DNA of 64,000 bases from Streptomyces exfoliatus (GCF_000725545.1 NZ_JNZP01000008.1:124001-188000); one strand, 5' to 3'. Shown: positions 8,415 through 18,108, numbered from the stretch's first letter. Numbers and translations are program-made. Notes: generated from the letters alone by a model not told the origin.

Positions 8415-9929
8415 TCAGTAGCGGGCGCTCTGACCCTCCCGCCCGAGCCGACTGTGACCGCGCCCGTACAGGAAGTACACGACGACGCCGATCGCCATCC
8501 ACACGGCGAACCGGAACCAGGTCTCGCCCGGCAGGTTGAGCATCAGCCAGAACGAGGCGGCGATGGAGAGGATCGGCAGCACCGGCACCCAGGGCGTGCG
8601 GAAGGCGCGGGGCAGGTCGGGGCGGGTCCTGCGGAGCACCATGACGCCGACGGCGACCACGACGAAGGCGAAGAGGGTGCCGATGTTCACCAGGGTCGCG
8701 AGCTCGTTGATGCTGGTGAAGCCGGCGACGATGGCGATGACCACACCGAGCAGGATGGTGGGCCGGTACGGGGTCCTGAAGCGCGGGTGGGTGACGGAGA
8801 AGAAGCGCGGCAGCAGGCCGTCGCGGCTCATCGCGAAGAACACCCGGGTCTGGCCGAGGAGCAGGATGAGACAGACCGTGGTGAGGCCGACGGCGGCGCC
8901 GAAGCTGATCACGCCCGCGTAGAAGGGATGTCCGGCGGCTTTGAAGGCGTCGGCGAGCGGGGCGCTCACGGACAGCTCGCTGTAGTGCTGCATGCCGGTG
9001 ACGACCAGCGCGACGGCCACGTAGAGCACGGTGCAGATGAGGAGCGAGCCCAGGATGCCGCGGGGCATGTCCCGCTGCGGCAGCTTGGTCTCCTCGGCCG
9101 CGGTGGCGACCACGTCGAAGCCGATGAAGGCGAAGAAGACGACCGAGGCGGCGGTGAAGATGCCCATGACGCCGAAGTTGGTCGGCTCGTAGCCGAAGAT
9201 CGTCTGGACCAGCGGGGAGTCCCAACTGGAGCCGCCGCCCTCGGGGGTGACGGCCGGCGGGATGAAGGGCTTGTAGTTGTCGCCGACGATGAAGAACAGG
9301 CCCGCGACGATCACGATCATGACCACGGTCACCTTGATGGCCACGACGACCGCGGTGATCCGGGCGGAGAGCTTCATGCCGAGGACGAGGACGACGGTCA
9401 GCACCAGGACGAGGAGGAACGCCAGGACGTCGAAGGTGCCGCCGGGCGCGTCCGGTCCTTGCAGCGCCGCGGGTAGATGCCAGTCGACGTTGTCCATCAG
9501 CGAGCGGACGTAGCCGGACCAGCCGACCGCCACCACCGCCGTACCGAGGGCGAACTCCAGGACGAGGTCCCAGCCGATGATCCAGGCCGGCAGCTCGCCG
9601 ATCGAGGCGTACGCGAAGGTGTACGCCGATCCCGCCACCGGTACCGTCGAGGCGAACTCGGCGTAGCACAGGGCGGCGAGGGCGCAGACGATGCCCGCCG
9701 CGACGAACGCGAGGGCGGTGGCCGGGCCCGCGTTCTCCTTGGCGACCTTGCCCGTCAGGACGAAGATGCCGGTGCCGATGATGACACCGACGCCGAAGAC
9801 CGTCAGATCCCAGGCCGACAGGGATTTCCGGAGCGCGTGCTCCGGTTCCTCCGTGTCGCGGATCGACTGCTCGACCGTTTTGGTGCGGAACAAACCGGAG
9901 TTCGCCCGTGGCTGCTGGTCCGTGCTCAC
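8415..9929 (-). CDS. APC-family amino-acid permease
   Basis: Integral membrane transporter of 504 aa of the amino acid-polyamine-organocation superfamily, most like cationic amino-acid transporters. About 12 hydrophobic segments follow a soluble N-terminus containing SIRDTEEPEHALRKSLSAWD, which in this family precedes the first helix GVGVIIGTGIFVLTG (the conserved unwound-helix Gly motif). The FIGFDVVATAAEETKLPQRD loop is also typical. The substrate could be lysine, arginine or another amino acid and cannot be read from sequence. The start is GTG at 9929 with GGGAGG 8 bases upstream. It lies downstream of dxs on the same strand but behind a hairpin. Confidence 0.88.
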   Translation of the reverse strand: MSTDQQPRANSGLFRTKTVEQSIRDTEEPEHALRKSLSAWDLTVFGVGVIIGTGIFVLTGKVAKENAGPATALAFVAAGIVCALAALCYAEFASTVPVAGSAYTFAYASIGELPAWIIGWDLVLEFALGTAVVAVGWSGYVRSLMDNVDWHLPAALQGPDAPGGTFDVLAFLLVLVLTVVLVLGMKLSARITAVVVAIKVTVVMIVIVAGLFFIVGDNYKPFIPPAVTPEGGGSSWDSPLVQTIFGYEPTNFGVMGIFTAASVVFFAFIGFDVVATAAEETKLPQRDMPRGILGSLLICTVLYVAVALVVTGMQHYSELSVSAPLADAFKAAGHPFYAGVISFGAAVGLTTVCLILLLGQTRVFFAMSRDGLLPRFFSVTHPRFRTPYRPTILLGVVIAIVAGFTSINELATLVNIGTLFAFVVVAVGVMVLRRTRPDLPRAFRTPWVPVLPILSIAASFWLMLNLPGETWFRFAVWMAIGVVVYFLYGRGHSRLGREGQSARY

Positions 9930-9985
9930 CGTCGTAACCTCCCTGGCATAGGGCTGCCCGCCCTGTCGACAGGATGCACGCGAAA

Positions 9986-10023
9986 GGGCCGGTCGGCACT
10001 CCGAAGAGTGAGCCGACCGGCCC
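9986..10023 (-). terminator. terminator after dxs
   Basis: GGGCCGGTCGGC (9986-9997) pairs with GCCGACCGGCCC (10012-10023). An inner ACTC/GAGT stem has a CGAA loop, and two bases are bulged. It lies between the dxs stop and the permease start. Confidence 0.78.
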
Positions 10024-10051
10024 AAGGGTGACGCCGGGTGACGGTGGATCG

Positions 10052-11971
10052 TCAGTCGCGGGCAGGCTCCACGGCCTGCGCGCTGCTCTCGAACCTGCCG
10101 TCGAGCCGTGAGACCAGACCGGTGACCTGGCGGGCGATGTCCGGGGCGGTCAGCCCGATCTCGGCCATGACCTCGGCGCGCGAGGCGTGGTCGAGGAAGC
10201 GCGGCGGGATGCCGAAGTCACGCAGCGGCACGTCGACGCCGGCGTCGCGAAGCGCCTGGGCGACGGCCGAGCCGACGCCGCCGACGCGGCTGTTGTCCTC
10301 GACGGTGACGACGACCCGGTGGCGCTCGGCGAGCGGGGCGAGGGCCTCGTCGACGGGCTTGACCCAGCGGGGGTCGACGACGGTGGTGGAGATGCCGTGG
10401 TTGTCGAGGAGGTTCGCGATCTCCAGGCACATGGGCGCGAGGGCACCCACGGAGACCAGGAGGACGTCCGGCCGGTCGGAGCCGGGCTCGCGGAGCACGT
10501 CCATGCCGCCGACCCTGCGCAGGGCGGGGACGGCCGGGCCGACCGCGCCCTTGGAGAAGCGGACCACGGTCGGGGCGTCGGTGACCTCGACGGCCTCGCG
10601 CAGCTGGGCGCGGACCTGGTCGGCGTCGCGCGGCGCGGCGAGCCGCAGGCCGGGGACGACCTGGAGGATCGACATGTCCCACATGCCGTTGTGGGAGGCG
10701 CCGTCGGTGCCGGTGACGCCGGCCCGGTCCAGGACGAAGGTGACCCCGCACTTGTGCAGGGCCACGTCCATGAGGACCTGGTCGAAGGCGCGGTTGAGGA
10801 AGGTCGCGTAGACGGCGAAGACGGGGTGTACTCCGCCGGTGGCGAGGCCGGCGGCGGAGACGGCGGCGTGCTGCTCGGCGATGCCGACGTCGTACACCCG
10901 CTCGGGGAAGGCCTTGGCGAACTTGTCGAGGCCGACGGGCTGGAGCATGGCCGCGGTGATCGCGACGATGTCCTCGCGCTCCTTGCCGAGCTTCACCATC
11001 TCCTCGCCGAAGACCGAGGTCCAGTCGGCGCCGGAGGAGGCGATGGGCAGACCCGTGTCGGGGTGGATCTTGCCGACGGCGTGGAAGCGGTCGGCCTCGT
11101 CCTGGAGGGCGGGCTGGTAGCCGCGGCCCTTCTCGGTGAGGCAGTGGACGATCACGGGGCCGCCGAAGCGCTTGGCGCGCGTCAGGGCGGACTCCAGGGC
11201 CTCGATGTCGTGGCCGTCGATGGGGCCGACGTACTTGAGGCCGAGGTCCTCGAACATGCCCTGCGGGGCGATGAAGTCCTTGAGGCCCTTCTTGGCGCCG
11301 TGCAGGGTCTCGTAGAGCGGCTTCCCGACGACGGGGGTGCGCTCCAGGATGTCCTTGCCGCGGGCGAGGAAGCGCTCGTAGCCGTCGGTGGTGCGCAGGG
11401 TCGCCAGGTGGTTGGCGAGGCCGCCGATGGTGGGCGCGTAGGAGCGCTCGTTGTCGTTGACGACGATGACGAGCGGGCGGTCCTTGGCGGCGGCGATGTT
11501 GTTCAGCGCCTCCCAGGCCATGCCGCCGGTGAGCGCCCCGTCGCCGATGACGGCGACGACGTGGTCGTCCTTCTTCAGGACCTCGTTGGCCTTGGCGAGG
11601 CCGTCGGCCCAGCCGAGGACCGTGGAGGCGTGCGAGTTCTCGATGACGTCGTGCTCGGACTCGGCCTGCGAGGGGTAGCCGGAGAGGCCGCCCTTCATCT
11701 TGAGCTTCGAGAAGTCCTGGCGTCCGGTGAGGAGCTTGTGGACGTAGCTCTGGTGGCCGGTGTCCCAGAGGACCTTGTCCTTCGGGGAGTCGAACACCCG
11801 GTGCAGGGCGATGGTCAGCTCGACCACACCGAGGTTGGGCCCGAGGTGCCCGCCGGTCTTGGAGACGGCGTCCACGAGGAACGTCCTGATCTCGTCGGCC
11901 AGCTGGTCCAGCTGTTCCGGGGAGAGCCGGTCCAGATCTCGCGGTCCCCTGATACGGGTCAGCAGAGCCAC
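10052..11971 (-). CDS. dxs: 1-deoxy-D-xylulose-5-phosphate synthase
   Basis: First enzyme of the MEP pathway: thiamine-diphosphate-dependent condensation of pyruvate and glyceraldehyde-3-phosphate. The 639 aa are the usual length. The ThDP site is clear: [15 protein letters not shown] followed by VIVVNDNE. His-containing [17 protein letters not shown] and [10 protein letters not shown] are conserved near the N-terminus, and the transketolase pyrimidine domain includes [12 protein letters not shown] and [12 protein letters not shown]. The start is GTG at 11971 with AGGAGGAA close upstream. Streptomyces genomes often carry two dxs copies; this position matches SCO6013 as I remember it. The AT-rich stretch near 12005-12040 is the likely promoter. 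Confidence 0.96.
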   Translation of the reverse strand: MALLTRIRGPRDLDRLSPEQLDQLADEIRTFLVDAVSKTGGHLGPNLGVVELTIALHRVFDSPKDKVLWDTGHQSYVHKLLTGRQDFSKLKMKGGLSGYPSQAESEHDVIENSHASTVLGWADGLAKANEVLKKDDHVVAVIGDGALTGGMAWEALNNIAAAKDRPLVIVVNDNERSYAPTIGGLANHLATLRTTDGYERFLARGKDILERTPVVGKPLYETLHGAKKGLKDFIAPQGMFEDLGLKYVGPIDGHDIEALESALTRAKRFGGPVIVHCLTEKGRGYQPALQDEADRFHAVGKIHPDTGLPIASSGADWTSVFGEEMVKLGKEREDIVAITAAMLQPVGLDKFAKAFPERVYDVGIAEQHAAVSAAGLATGGVHPVFAVYATFLNRAFDQVLMDVALHKCGVTFVLDRAGVTGTDGASHNGMWDMSILQVVPGLRLAAPRDADQVRAQLREAVEVTDAPTVVRFSKGAVGPAVPALRRVGGMDVLREPGSDRPDVLLVSVGALAPMCLEIANLLDNHGISTTVVDPRWVKPVDEALAPLAERHRVVVTVEDNSRVGGVGSAVAQALRDAGVDVPLRDFGIPPRFLDHASRAEVMAEIGLTAPDIARQVTGLVSRLDGRFESSAQAVEPARD

Positions 11972-12140
11972 CCGTTCCTCCTTGCGTTTGAGCTGGTCGA
12001 GCTTGCCGATTTGTCGAGTCTAATGTTCCGTCTTGGATCGTGGGCATCGGGCCGGTGGATGAGGCGTCACCCGCACGGCCTACATCCCGCTGATCTGTAC
12101 GGCTCTGTACGGCCCGGACACTGGTCCGGACGCAGCAGTG

Positions 12141-12166
12141 CCCGGCGCCGGTTTCACGGCGCCGGG
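12141..12166 (-). terminator. hairpin after xylH
   Basis: A perfect 10-bp stem CCCGGCGCCG / CGGCGCCGGG with a 6-base loop (12151-12156), downstream of the xylFGH unit and upstream of dxs. Confidence 0.7.
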
Positions 12167-12202
12167 CGGTGTGGCGGGCGTTACGCGCGCGCGTGGAGCA
12201 CG

Positions 12203-13504
12203 CTAGGCGCGTCCGGCCGTCTTCTGCGTCTTGCGGGAGACCGAGTCGATGATCACCGCGATGAGCAGCACGGCTCCGGTGATCATGTACTGGATGGCGT
12301 TCGAGGACAGGTTCATCTGGTTCAGGCCCTGGACGATCGACTGGATGACCAGGATGCCGAGGAGCGCCGACCAGACCTTGCCGCGGCCGCCGAACAGGGA
12401 CGTACCGCCGATGACCGCCGCCGCGATGCACATCATCAGCTGGTTGCCGCCACCGAGGGAGCGGTCGGCGCCGCCGGTCGCGGAGGCGAGGAACAGGCCG
12501 CCGATCGCGCCCATGGTGCCGGAGATCATGAACACCGAGATCCGGATCCACGAGACGTTGATGCCCGCGCGGCGGGCGGCCTCGATGCCGCCGCCGACCG
12601 CGAAGACCTGACGGCCGTAGGTGGTGCGGCGCAGCACGAAGTCGGTGACGAGCAGGATCACCAGGAAGATCACCAGGGAGAGGGGCAGGCCCTGCTCCTG
12701 GTTGAAGCCGTACGCGGCGACGAGGACCAGGACCGCGAGGACGGCGGTGCGCAGGATGATCTCGCTCTGCGGGCGGTGCGGCAGCTCGGCGGCCTTGCGG
12801 CGGCGGGCGTCGCGCAGCTGGGCGAGGTAGAAGGCGGCGACGACGGCCACGGCGAGGCCGTAGGCGGCGGCGACGTCGGAGAAGTAGTACTTGGTGAGGT
12901 CGCCGACGAAGCTGCCGATCGGGGTGGGGATGGTGGACCGCTCGCCCATCACCCAGGTCTGCAGACCGGCCCAGCCGAGGAAGCCCGCGAGGGTGACGAC
13001 GAAGGCGGGGACGCCGATCTTGGCGAAGACCAGGCCGTGGAAGGCGCCGAGCAGGGTGCCGGACAGGATGCCGAGGAGGATGGCGAGGGAGTCCGGCATG
13101 TCGGTGGCGAGGACGCCCCAGACCGAGCCGCCCAGACCCGCCACGGAGCCGACGGCGAGGTCGATCTCGCCGAGCAGCAGGACGAAGACGATGCCGACGG
13201 CCATGATGCCGGGGCCGACCGCGTACAGCGTGATCTGGTCGAGGTTGTACGAGGTGATGAAGTTGCCGGTCAGGGCCTGGAAGACGATGCCGATGACGAC
13301 GAGGCCGACGACGACGGGCAGCGAGCCGATCTCGCCGGAGCGGATCTTGCGCTTGAACTCGTCGACGTAGCCCTTGAAGCCCTGCTCGCGCACGAGGAGG
13401 CGGGGGTCGACGGCGGGGATCGCGGCGGCGGCCGGCGCTTCCTCGCTCGTACGCGGGTCGGGCACGGCGGCCTGGTCGCTCGCGGTGGAAGGGGTGTTGC
13501 TCAC
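12203..13504 (-). CDS. xylH: sugar ABC transporter permease XylH
   Basis: Membrane permease of 433 aa for a ribose/xylose-class (CUT2) importer. A soluble N-terminal region of about 60 residues with an Ala/Pro-rich start is followed by about 10-12 hydrophobic segments. The family signature around LLGEIDLAVGSVAGLGGSVW is present, and the glycine-rich block IGGTSLFGGRGKVWSALLG near the C-terminus is typical of RbsC/XylH permeases. The start is GTG at 13504, overlapping the xylG stop by four bases, with GGAGGTAGC ahead. It pairs with xylG (ATPase) and xylF (binding protein) to import xylose or a related pentose. Confidence 0.9.
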   Translation of the reverse strand: MSNTPSTASDQAAVPDPRTSEEAPAAAAIPAVDPRLLVREQGFKGYVDEFKRKIRSGEIGSLPVVVGLVVIGIVFQALTGNFITSYNLDQITLYAVGPGIMAVGIVFVLLLGEIDLAVGSVAGLGGSVWGVLATDMPDSLAILLGILSGTLLGAFHGLVFAKIGVPAFVVTLAGFLGWAGLQTWVMGERSTIPTPIGSFVGDLTKYYFSDVAAAYGLAVAVVAAFYLAQLRDARRRKAAELPHRPQSEIILRTAVLAVLVLVAAYGFNQEQGLPLSLVIFLVILLVTDFVLRRTTYGRQVFAVGGGIEAARRAGINVSWIRISVFMISGTMGAIGGLFLASATGGADRSLGGGNQLMMCIAAAVIGGTSLFGGRGKVWSALLGILVIQSIVQGLNQMNLSSNAIQYMITGAVLLIAVIIDSVSRKTQKTAGRA

Positions 13505-14280
13505 TTCGCTACCTCCGCGTTGCGGGCCTGGCGGCGGGTCACGGCGTTGTCCGTGGCTCCGGTGATCGCGGCGATGATCTCTTCGTGCGTGGTGGTGGCG
13601 ACCGGGAAGGTGCCGTTGTTGCGGCCGAGGCGCAGCACCGCGACGGTGTCGGCGACGGCCTTCACGTCGGCCATGTTGTGGCTGATGAGGATGACGCCGA
13701 GGCCCTGCTCGCGCAGCCGCTCGACCAGGTCGAGGACCTGCGCGGTCTGCTCGACGCCGAGGGCAGCGGTGGGCTCGTCCAGGATCACGATCTTGGGGTT
13801 GCCGACCAGGGCGCGCGCGATGGCGACGACCTGCCGCTGGCCGCCGGAGAGGGCGGCGACGGGGATGCGGACGCTGGGGATGCGGATGGAGAGCGTGGAG
13901 AGGAGGTCCTTGGCCCGCTTCTCCATGGCGACCTCGTCGAGGACGCTGCCCTTCTTGATCTCGCGGCCGAGGAACAGGTTGGCGACGACGTCGAGGTTGT
14001 CGCAGAGCGCGAGGTCCTGGTAGACGGTCGCGACACCGAGGCTCTGGGAGTCCTGCGGGCGGTTGATCTCGACCTGCTCGCCCTCCCACTCGATGACGCC
14101 CTCGTCGATGGGGTGCACACCGGCGATCGTCTTGACGAGCGTGGACTTACCCGCTCCGTTGTCGCCGACGAGCGCGACGACCTCTCCTGCGTGGACTTCG
14201 AGATCGACACCGGAGAGGACCTGAACCGCTCCGAACCGCTTGAAGATCCCGCGCAACGCCAGCACGGGCGTCTGGGACAC
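13501..14280 (-). CDS. xylG: sugar ABC transporter ATPase XylG, single domain
   Basis: ATP-binding subunit of 259 aa. It shows Walker A GDNGAGKS, the signature LSGGQRQ, Walker B IVILDEP and the switch His in LISHN. Enterobacterial XylG and RbsA proteins have two fused ATPase halves of about 500 aa in total. This one has a single half, so it should work as a homodimer on the XylH permease. The GTG at 14280 is chosen because AAGGAG lies 9 bases upstream; a longer frame to 14469 runs through a non-coding-looking GC-rich gap. Its stop overlaps the xylH start. Confidence 0.92.
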   Translation of the reverse strand: MSQTPVLALRGIFKRFGAVQVLSGVDLEVHAGEVVALVGDNGAGKSTLVKTIAGVHPIDEGVIEWEGEQVEINRPQDSQSLGVATVYQDLALCDNLDVVANLFLGREIKKGSVLDEVAMEKRAKDLLSTLSIRIPSVRIPVAALSGGQRQVVAIARALVGNPKIVILDEPTAALGVEQTAQVLDLVERLREQGLGVILISHNMADVKAVADTVAVLRLGRNNGTFPVATTTHEEIIAAITGATDNAVTRRQARNAEVAK

Positions 14281-14601
14281 GTGAACCAACTCCTTCGCCG
14301 CCCGCGGGCGGCGGCATGTCGCGCCGCCGGTGCAGCGCCAAAGTTCGAGGGGGGGGTGAGCTCGTCCGGCCCCCGGACCGACAGCGGGGTCTGGGTCGGC
14401 CGGGGGCCGGACGGGCGGGGGGACGGATCCGGTCGTCGTTCGCCGACCGTTGTTACCGGGGGTCTTCACCCTCTGTACGCGGGCCGTGGCGGCGGCCCTG
14501 GGGCGGCCCCGTCCGAGGGGGCCGACCGTCCGCGTACGCGGTCGGCTGCGGGATCCGTGGGCCGGGCCCCCTGAGGGAGCCCGGCGGGGGTGGGGCAGGG
14601 G
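14281..14601. other. gap between xylF and xylG
   Basis: This 321-base stretch has no gene I can support. It is very GC-rich with G runs near 14350-14415. Its only clear element is the hairpin at 14561-14585 close to the xylF stop. Confidence 0.6.
14561..14585 (-). terminator. intra-operon hairpin after xylF
   Basis: GCCGGGC pairs with GCCCGGC, one wobble pair follows, then CCC/GGG around a 3-base loop, 16 bases after the xylF stop. It probably stabilises the xylF message or reduces read-through to xylGH, giving an excess of binding protein. Confidence 0.6.
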
Positions 14602-15666
14602 TTACTTGACGCCCAGCTCGGTGCACTTGGCGGCGAGGTCCGCGGTGCAGAGGTCGGCGGCCTTGTAGATGCCGTCCTTGATGACCGTGGTCTGGATGTT
14701 GGTCTTGTCGACCACGACCGGGGCGAACAGCGTGGACGGCACGCCGTCGGTGTTGCCCTGGGCGCCGAGCTCCTTGCCCTGGAGCAGGTTCACCGCGAAC
14801 TTGGCGGCCTCGGGGGCCAGCTGGAGCGGGGACTTGTAGATGGTGAAGGTCTGCGTACCGGCGATGATCCGCTGGATGCCCGCGACCTCGGCGTCCTGGC
14901 CGCCGACCGGGATGCCCTTGATGCCGGCGTTCTCGAGGGAGGTGATCACGCCGCCGGCCATGCCGTCGTTGGCGGAGTAGACCGCGCCGATCTTGTCCTT
15001 GCCGACCGAGGAGATCGCGGCGGACATCTTCTCGCCGGCGATCTTCGGGTCCCACTCGCCGGAGGCCTCGTAGGCGATCTTGCCGACCTTGCCGTCGAGC
15101 GCGGTGTGGGCGCCCTTCTTGAAGAGACCGGCGTTCGGGTCCTTCTCGTCGCCGTTGATCATCACGACGTTGGCGGTGGCGGCCTTGTCACCGAGGGCGG
15201 CGAGGAGCGCCTGGCCCTGGAGCTCGCCGACCTTGTTGTTGTCGTGGCTGACGTAGGCGTCGGCACCCTTGACGGCACGGTCGTACGCGACGACCTTGAC
15301 GCCCTTGGCCTTGGCCTCGCCGATCCAGCCCTCGGCCTTGGTGGCGTCGACCGGGTCGAGCGCGATGACCTTGACGCCGTCGGCGATCAGCTGGTCGAAC
15401 TGCTGCTTCTGCTTGACGACGTCGGAGACCGCGTTGTTGTAGACGACCTCGCAGTCGCCGCAGGCGGCCTTGACGGCCTTCTCGAACTGGGGCTTGTCCA
15501 GGGCCTCGTAGCGCGAGGTCTTGTTCTCCGGAAGGAGCAGACCGATCTTGGTCGAGCTGCCCTTGTCTGCGCTGTCGTCGCCGCCGGCCTGGCCGCAGGC
15601 GGCGAGCGAGAGGGCCATCGAGACCGCGGCCGTGGCTATGACGGCACGACGCGTCACTGCGTTCAT
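14602..15666 (-). CDS. xylF: xylose-type sugar-binding lipoprotein XylF
   Basis: Periplasmic-binding-protein-fold lipoprotein of 354 aa that captures sugar outside the membrane for the XylGH importer. The N-terminus has positive residues, a hydrophobic stretch and the lipobox LSLAAC (Cys about residue 24). The mature part has the class I sugar-binding layout: KIGLLLPENKTSRYE, an ALDPVDATKAEGW block, and the hinge/ligand region GAVYSANDGMAGG with IPVGGQDAEVAG. The start is ATG at 15666 with GGGAGG upstream. It is the first gene of xylFGH, preceded by the rok7B7 gene and an AT-rich promoter gap. Known S. coelicolor work places this operon under Rok7B7. Confidence 0.92.
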   Translation of the reverse strand: MNAVTRRAVIATAAVSMALSLAACGQAGGDDSADKGSSTKIGLLLPENKTSRYEALDKPQFEKAVKAACGDCEVVYNNAVSDVVKQKQQFDQLIADGVKVIALDPVDATKAEGWIGEAKAKGVKVVAYDRAVKGADAYVSHDNNKVGELQGQALLAALGDKAATANVVMINGDEKDPNAGLFKKGAHTALDGKVGKIAYEASGEWDPKIAGEKMSAAISSVGKDKIGAVYSANDGMAGGVITSLENAGIKGIPVGGQDAEVAGIQRIIAGTQTFTIYKSPLQLAPEAAKFAVNLLQGKELGAQGNTDGVPSTLFAPVVVDKTNIQTTVIKDGIYKAADLCTADLAAKCTELGVK

Positions 15667-15788
15667 GTGGGGTTGCCTCCCTGACGAGGCCGCGACGTTG
15701 CGGCCGAGGTTGCACGAAGTCAACTCGGCCGAAACGTTGACGTCAAGAAGTAAATTCTTAACGAGATGACAACGGTGGTGTTCGTTAT
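15667..15788 (-). promoter_or_regulatory. xylFGH promoter and candidate ROK operator
   Basis: The region is unusually AT-rich for this genome. It holds AAGAA-GTAAA-TTCTT (15745-15759), an imperfect inverted repeat, plus TTATCTAAGTGAACG toward the rok7B7 stop. It is a plausible Rok7B7-controlled promoter; the exact operator is inferred. Confidence 0.45.
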
Positions 15789-17009
15789 CTAAGTGAACGC
15801 AAGCCGTGACGCCGGAGCGGCTGCGGGCAGCGCACTCTCAAAGCCCTGGAAAAGCGTTGAATCACCCATTTCGTTCAGCGCGAGGGCGAGCGCGCCGAGC
15901 ACCTCCGCCCGTCCGCCCAGGGCCCCCTGGGTCAGCGAGAGCTGCCGGGCGGCACTGGGGATCGCGTACCGCGAGACGGAGTCCCTGATGGGCGCCAGGA
16001 CCAGCTCACCGGCCTCCGCGAGGTCGCCGCCGAGCACCACCCGGCTGGGGTTCAGGAGGTTGCAGAGGTTGGCGATGCCGCTGCCGATGTGCCGACCGAC
16101 GTCGGCGATGACCCGGCGGCAGCCGGGGTCGCCCTCCCGGGCCAGCTGGACCACCCGCTCCATCGTCAGATCCGGGCCGTGGCTGGGCTGGAGCAGCGGC
16201 AGCACGTACCGGGCGGCGGTGAAGGTCTCCAGGCAGCCCCGGTTGCCGCAGCGGCAGACCGGGCCCGACTCGTCGAGCGTGATGTGCCCGATCTCGCCCG
16301 CGGTGCCGCCGGGCCCCCGGTAGACCCGCCCGTCGATGACGAGGCCGGCGCCGACGCCGCTGGCCACCTTGATGTACGCCAGGTCCTTGACGCCCCGCCC
16401 GCTGCCCCAGACCAGCTCGCCGAGCGCGCCGAGGTTGGCGTCGTTGTCGACGTGCACGGGGACGCCGAGGCGGCCGGAGAGCTCCTCCGCGGGGTTGATC
16501 CCGCTCCAGCCCGGCAGGATCGAGGTCGATCCGAGGGTCCCGGAGGAGACGTCGATGGGGCCCGGCACGCCGAGCCCGACGCCGATCACCTTGTCCTGGC
16601 CGATCCCGGTGGCCCGGATCAGGCGTTTTACCAGCTGTTCCGCCCGGTCGAAGCCCTCGGCGGCGGAGGCGTCCACGTCCAGCGGCTCGGCCTCCTCCGC
16701 GAGCACCTGGTGGGCGAGGTTGCCCACGGCGACCCTGAGGTGGGTGTGGCCGAAGTCGACGCCGATCACGATGCCGGCGTCGCCGGAGAGCGAGACGCTG
16801 CGGGCCCTGCGGCCCCCGGCGGAGGTGGGCGTGACGTCGACGGTGCCGCCGTCCTTCAGCTCTCTCACGATGTTGGAGACCGTGGCGGCGGACAGGCCCG
16901 TCGCCCGGGCGATCTCCGCCTGGGTGAGCGAGCCGGCCATGCGTACCGCCCGGACGACCCGTTCGAGATTGGCCCTGTGCAGAGACGTCTGCGACCCCGG
17001 AGTCTCCAT
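15789..17009 (-). CDS. rok7B7: ROK-family regulator Rok7B7
   Basis: ROK-family transcription factor of 406 aa. An N-terminal MarR/winged-helix DNA-binding domain (LTQAEIARATGLSAATVSNI, about residues 30-50) precedes a sugar-kinase-like domain with VIGVDFGHTHLRVAV, VGLGVPGPID and the ROK zinc motif CRCGNRGCLE. Its place between xylFGH and ngcEFG identifies it with SCO6008, known to repress xylFGH and to influence carbon catabolite control and antibiotic production. The start is uncertain: ATG at 17009 is used since GGGAG lies upstream, but an in-frame ATG at 17042 would add 11 residues. Confidence 0.92.
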   Translation of the reverse strand: METPGSQTSLHRANLERVVRAVRMAGSLTQAEIARATGLSAATVSNIVRELKDGGTVDVTPTSAGGRRARSVSLSGDAGIVIGVDFGHTHLRVAVGNLAHQVLAEEAEPLDVDASAAEGFDRAEQLVKRLIRATGIGQDKVIGVGLGVPGPIDVSSGTLGSTSILPGWSGINPAEELSGRLGVPVHVDNDANLGALGELVWGSGRGVKDLAYIKVASGVGAGLVIDGRVYRGPGGTAGEIGHITLDESGPVCRCGNRGCLETFTAARYVLPLLQPSHGPDLTMERVVQLAREGDPGCRRVIADVGRHIGSGIANLCNLLNPSRVVLGGDLAEAGELVLAPIRDSVSRYAIPSAARQLSLTQGALGGRAEVLGALALALNEMGDSTLFQGFESALPAAAPASRLAFT

Positions 17010-17118
17010 CGACTCACTCACTCCCACCGTTTTCTCCAACATGTGAACCCTAAGGGGACGCTTTCGGCTCGTCTCCCGTCAAGACCTTGAGTGGCGGCGG
17101 GTGCGCGTCACACGACAC

Positions 17119-17155
17119 GGAGGGCCCCCGACGCGAGGTGCGTCGGGGGCCCTCC
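17119..17155. terminator. terminator after ngcEFG
   Basis: A perfect 16-bp stem GGAGGGCCCCCGACGC (17119-17134) with its complement at 17140-17155 and loop GAGGT, just after the ngcG stop and before the rok7B7 promoter. Confidence 0.88.
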
Positions 17156-17169
17156 GGAGGGGGTCGCGG

Positions 17170-18108
17170 CTACTTCACGGCGCCGGCGGTCAGACCGGCC
17201 ACCACCTGCCGCTGGAAGATGATGTACGCGGCGAGGACCGGGAGCATCGCCATGACGAGTCCGGCGAAGAGCCCGGACCAGTCGCCCTTGTAGCCCTGGC
17301 TGACGGCGAGCTGGACGAGGCCCTGCGAGAGCACCTTCCCCTCCGGCTCGGTATTGAGCACGGTCGGCAGCAGGTACTGGTTCCACTGGCCGAGGAAGTT
17401 GAAGATGCCGACGCTGATGAGGCCGGGCTTGGCCATCGGCAGCATGACCTGGAAGAAGGTCCGGGTGTGCGAGGCGCCGTCCACGAAGGCCGCTTCCGCC
17501 ACCGAGGACGGCAGGGTGCGGAAGAAGGCGGTGAGGAAGAAGACGGTGAACGGCAGCGAGTACGCGATGTAGACGAGGATCAGGCCGTGCAGCGTGTTGA
17601 GCAGGGCCATGTTCTGCATCACGTAGAACAGCGGCACGAGCGCCAGGATGATCGGGAAGCTCATCCCGCCGATGAAGAGGAAGTAGATGAAGCGGCTGCC
17701 CGGGAAGTCGAAGCGGGCCAGGACGTAGGCCGCCATCGAGCCGAGGAGCAGGGTCCCGAAGAGCGATCCGCCGACCACCAGGATGGTGTTCAGGAAGTAG
17801 TCGCTCATGTGCGCTTCGGTCCAGGCGCGCGACCAGTTCTCGAAGTGCAGCTTGTCGGGCAGCGCCCACGGCGAGGTGAAGATCGCCCGGTCGGTCTTGA
17901 ACGAGGTCATGACCGCCCAGAGCAGCGGCGTCACGACCATGATCGCCCAGATGATCAGGACGCCGTGCGAGAAGACGTTGAGGGTCGCGCCCTCGGCCTT
18001 GGCGGTCCTCCGGGGCACGGGCGGCGCCGTCTTGGTGACCCCGGCACCGGGGCCGCCCGGGGAGCCGGGGTTCTCGACGCCGGTGGGGACAGTGTCGGTC
18101 GTCTTCAT
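17170..18108 (-). CDS. ngcG: N-acetylglucosamine/chitobiose ABC permease NgcG
   Basis: Membrane permease of 312 aa (MalG/CUT1 type) with a soluble, Pro/Gly-rich N-terminus of about 45 residues, six hydrophobic segments and the EAA loop with consensus AAFVDGASHTRTFFQVMLPM in the fourth cytoplasmic loop. It ends in the common AGAVK motif of this class. The ATG shares one base with the ngcF stop (TGATG), so the two are translationally coupled. By order and similarity it corresponds to SCO6007. No ATPase gene is adjacent; in Streptomyces the shared ATPase MsiK, encoded elsewhere, energises such systems. Confidence 0.88.
   Translation of the reverse strand: MKTTDTVPTGVENPGSPGGPGAGVTKTAPPVPRRTAKAEGATLNVFSHGVLIIWAIMVVTPLLWAVMTSFKTDRAIFTSPWALPDKLHFENWSRAWTEAHMSDYFLNTILVVGGSLFGTLLLGSMAAYVLARFDFPGSRFIYFLFIGGMSFPIILALVPLFYVMQNMALLNTLHGLILVYIAYSLPFTVFFLTAFFRTLPSSVAEAAFVDGASHTRTFFQVMLPMAKPGLISVGIFNFLGQWNQYLLPTVLNTEPEGKVLSQGLVQLAVSQGYKGDWSGLFAGLVMAMLPVLAAYIIFQRQVVAGLTAGAVK

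Noticed and set aside
7089..9476. Plus-strand open frame of 795 codons opposite the permease and beta-propeller genes
   Set aside because: Low-complexity Glu/Asp/Gly/His composition and no homology features; it crosses the fadB terminator hairpin.
10187..14023. Plus-strand open frame of 1278 codons opposite dxs and xylGH
   Set aside because: It is antisense to three well-recognised genes, is made of Val, Gly, Asp, Glu and Ala runs typical of the complementary frame of high-GC coding DNA, and has no domain or ribosome site.
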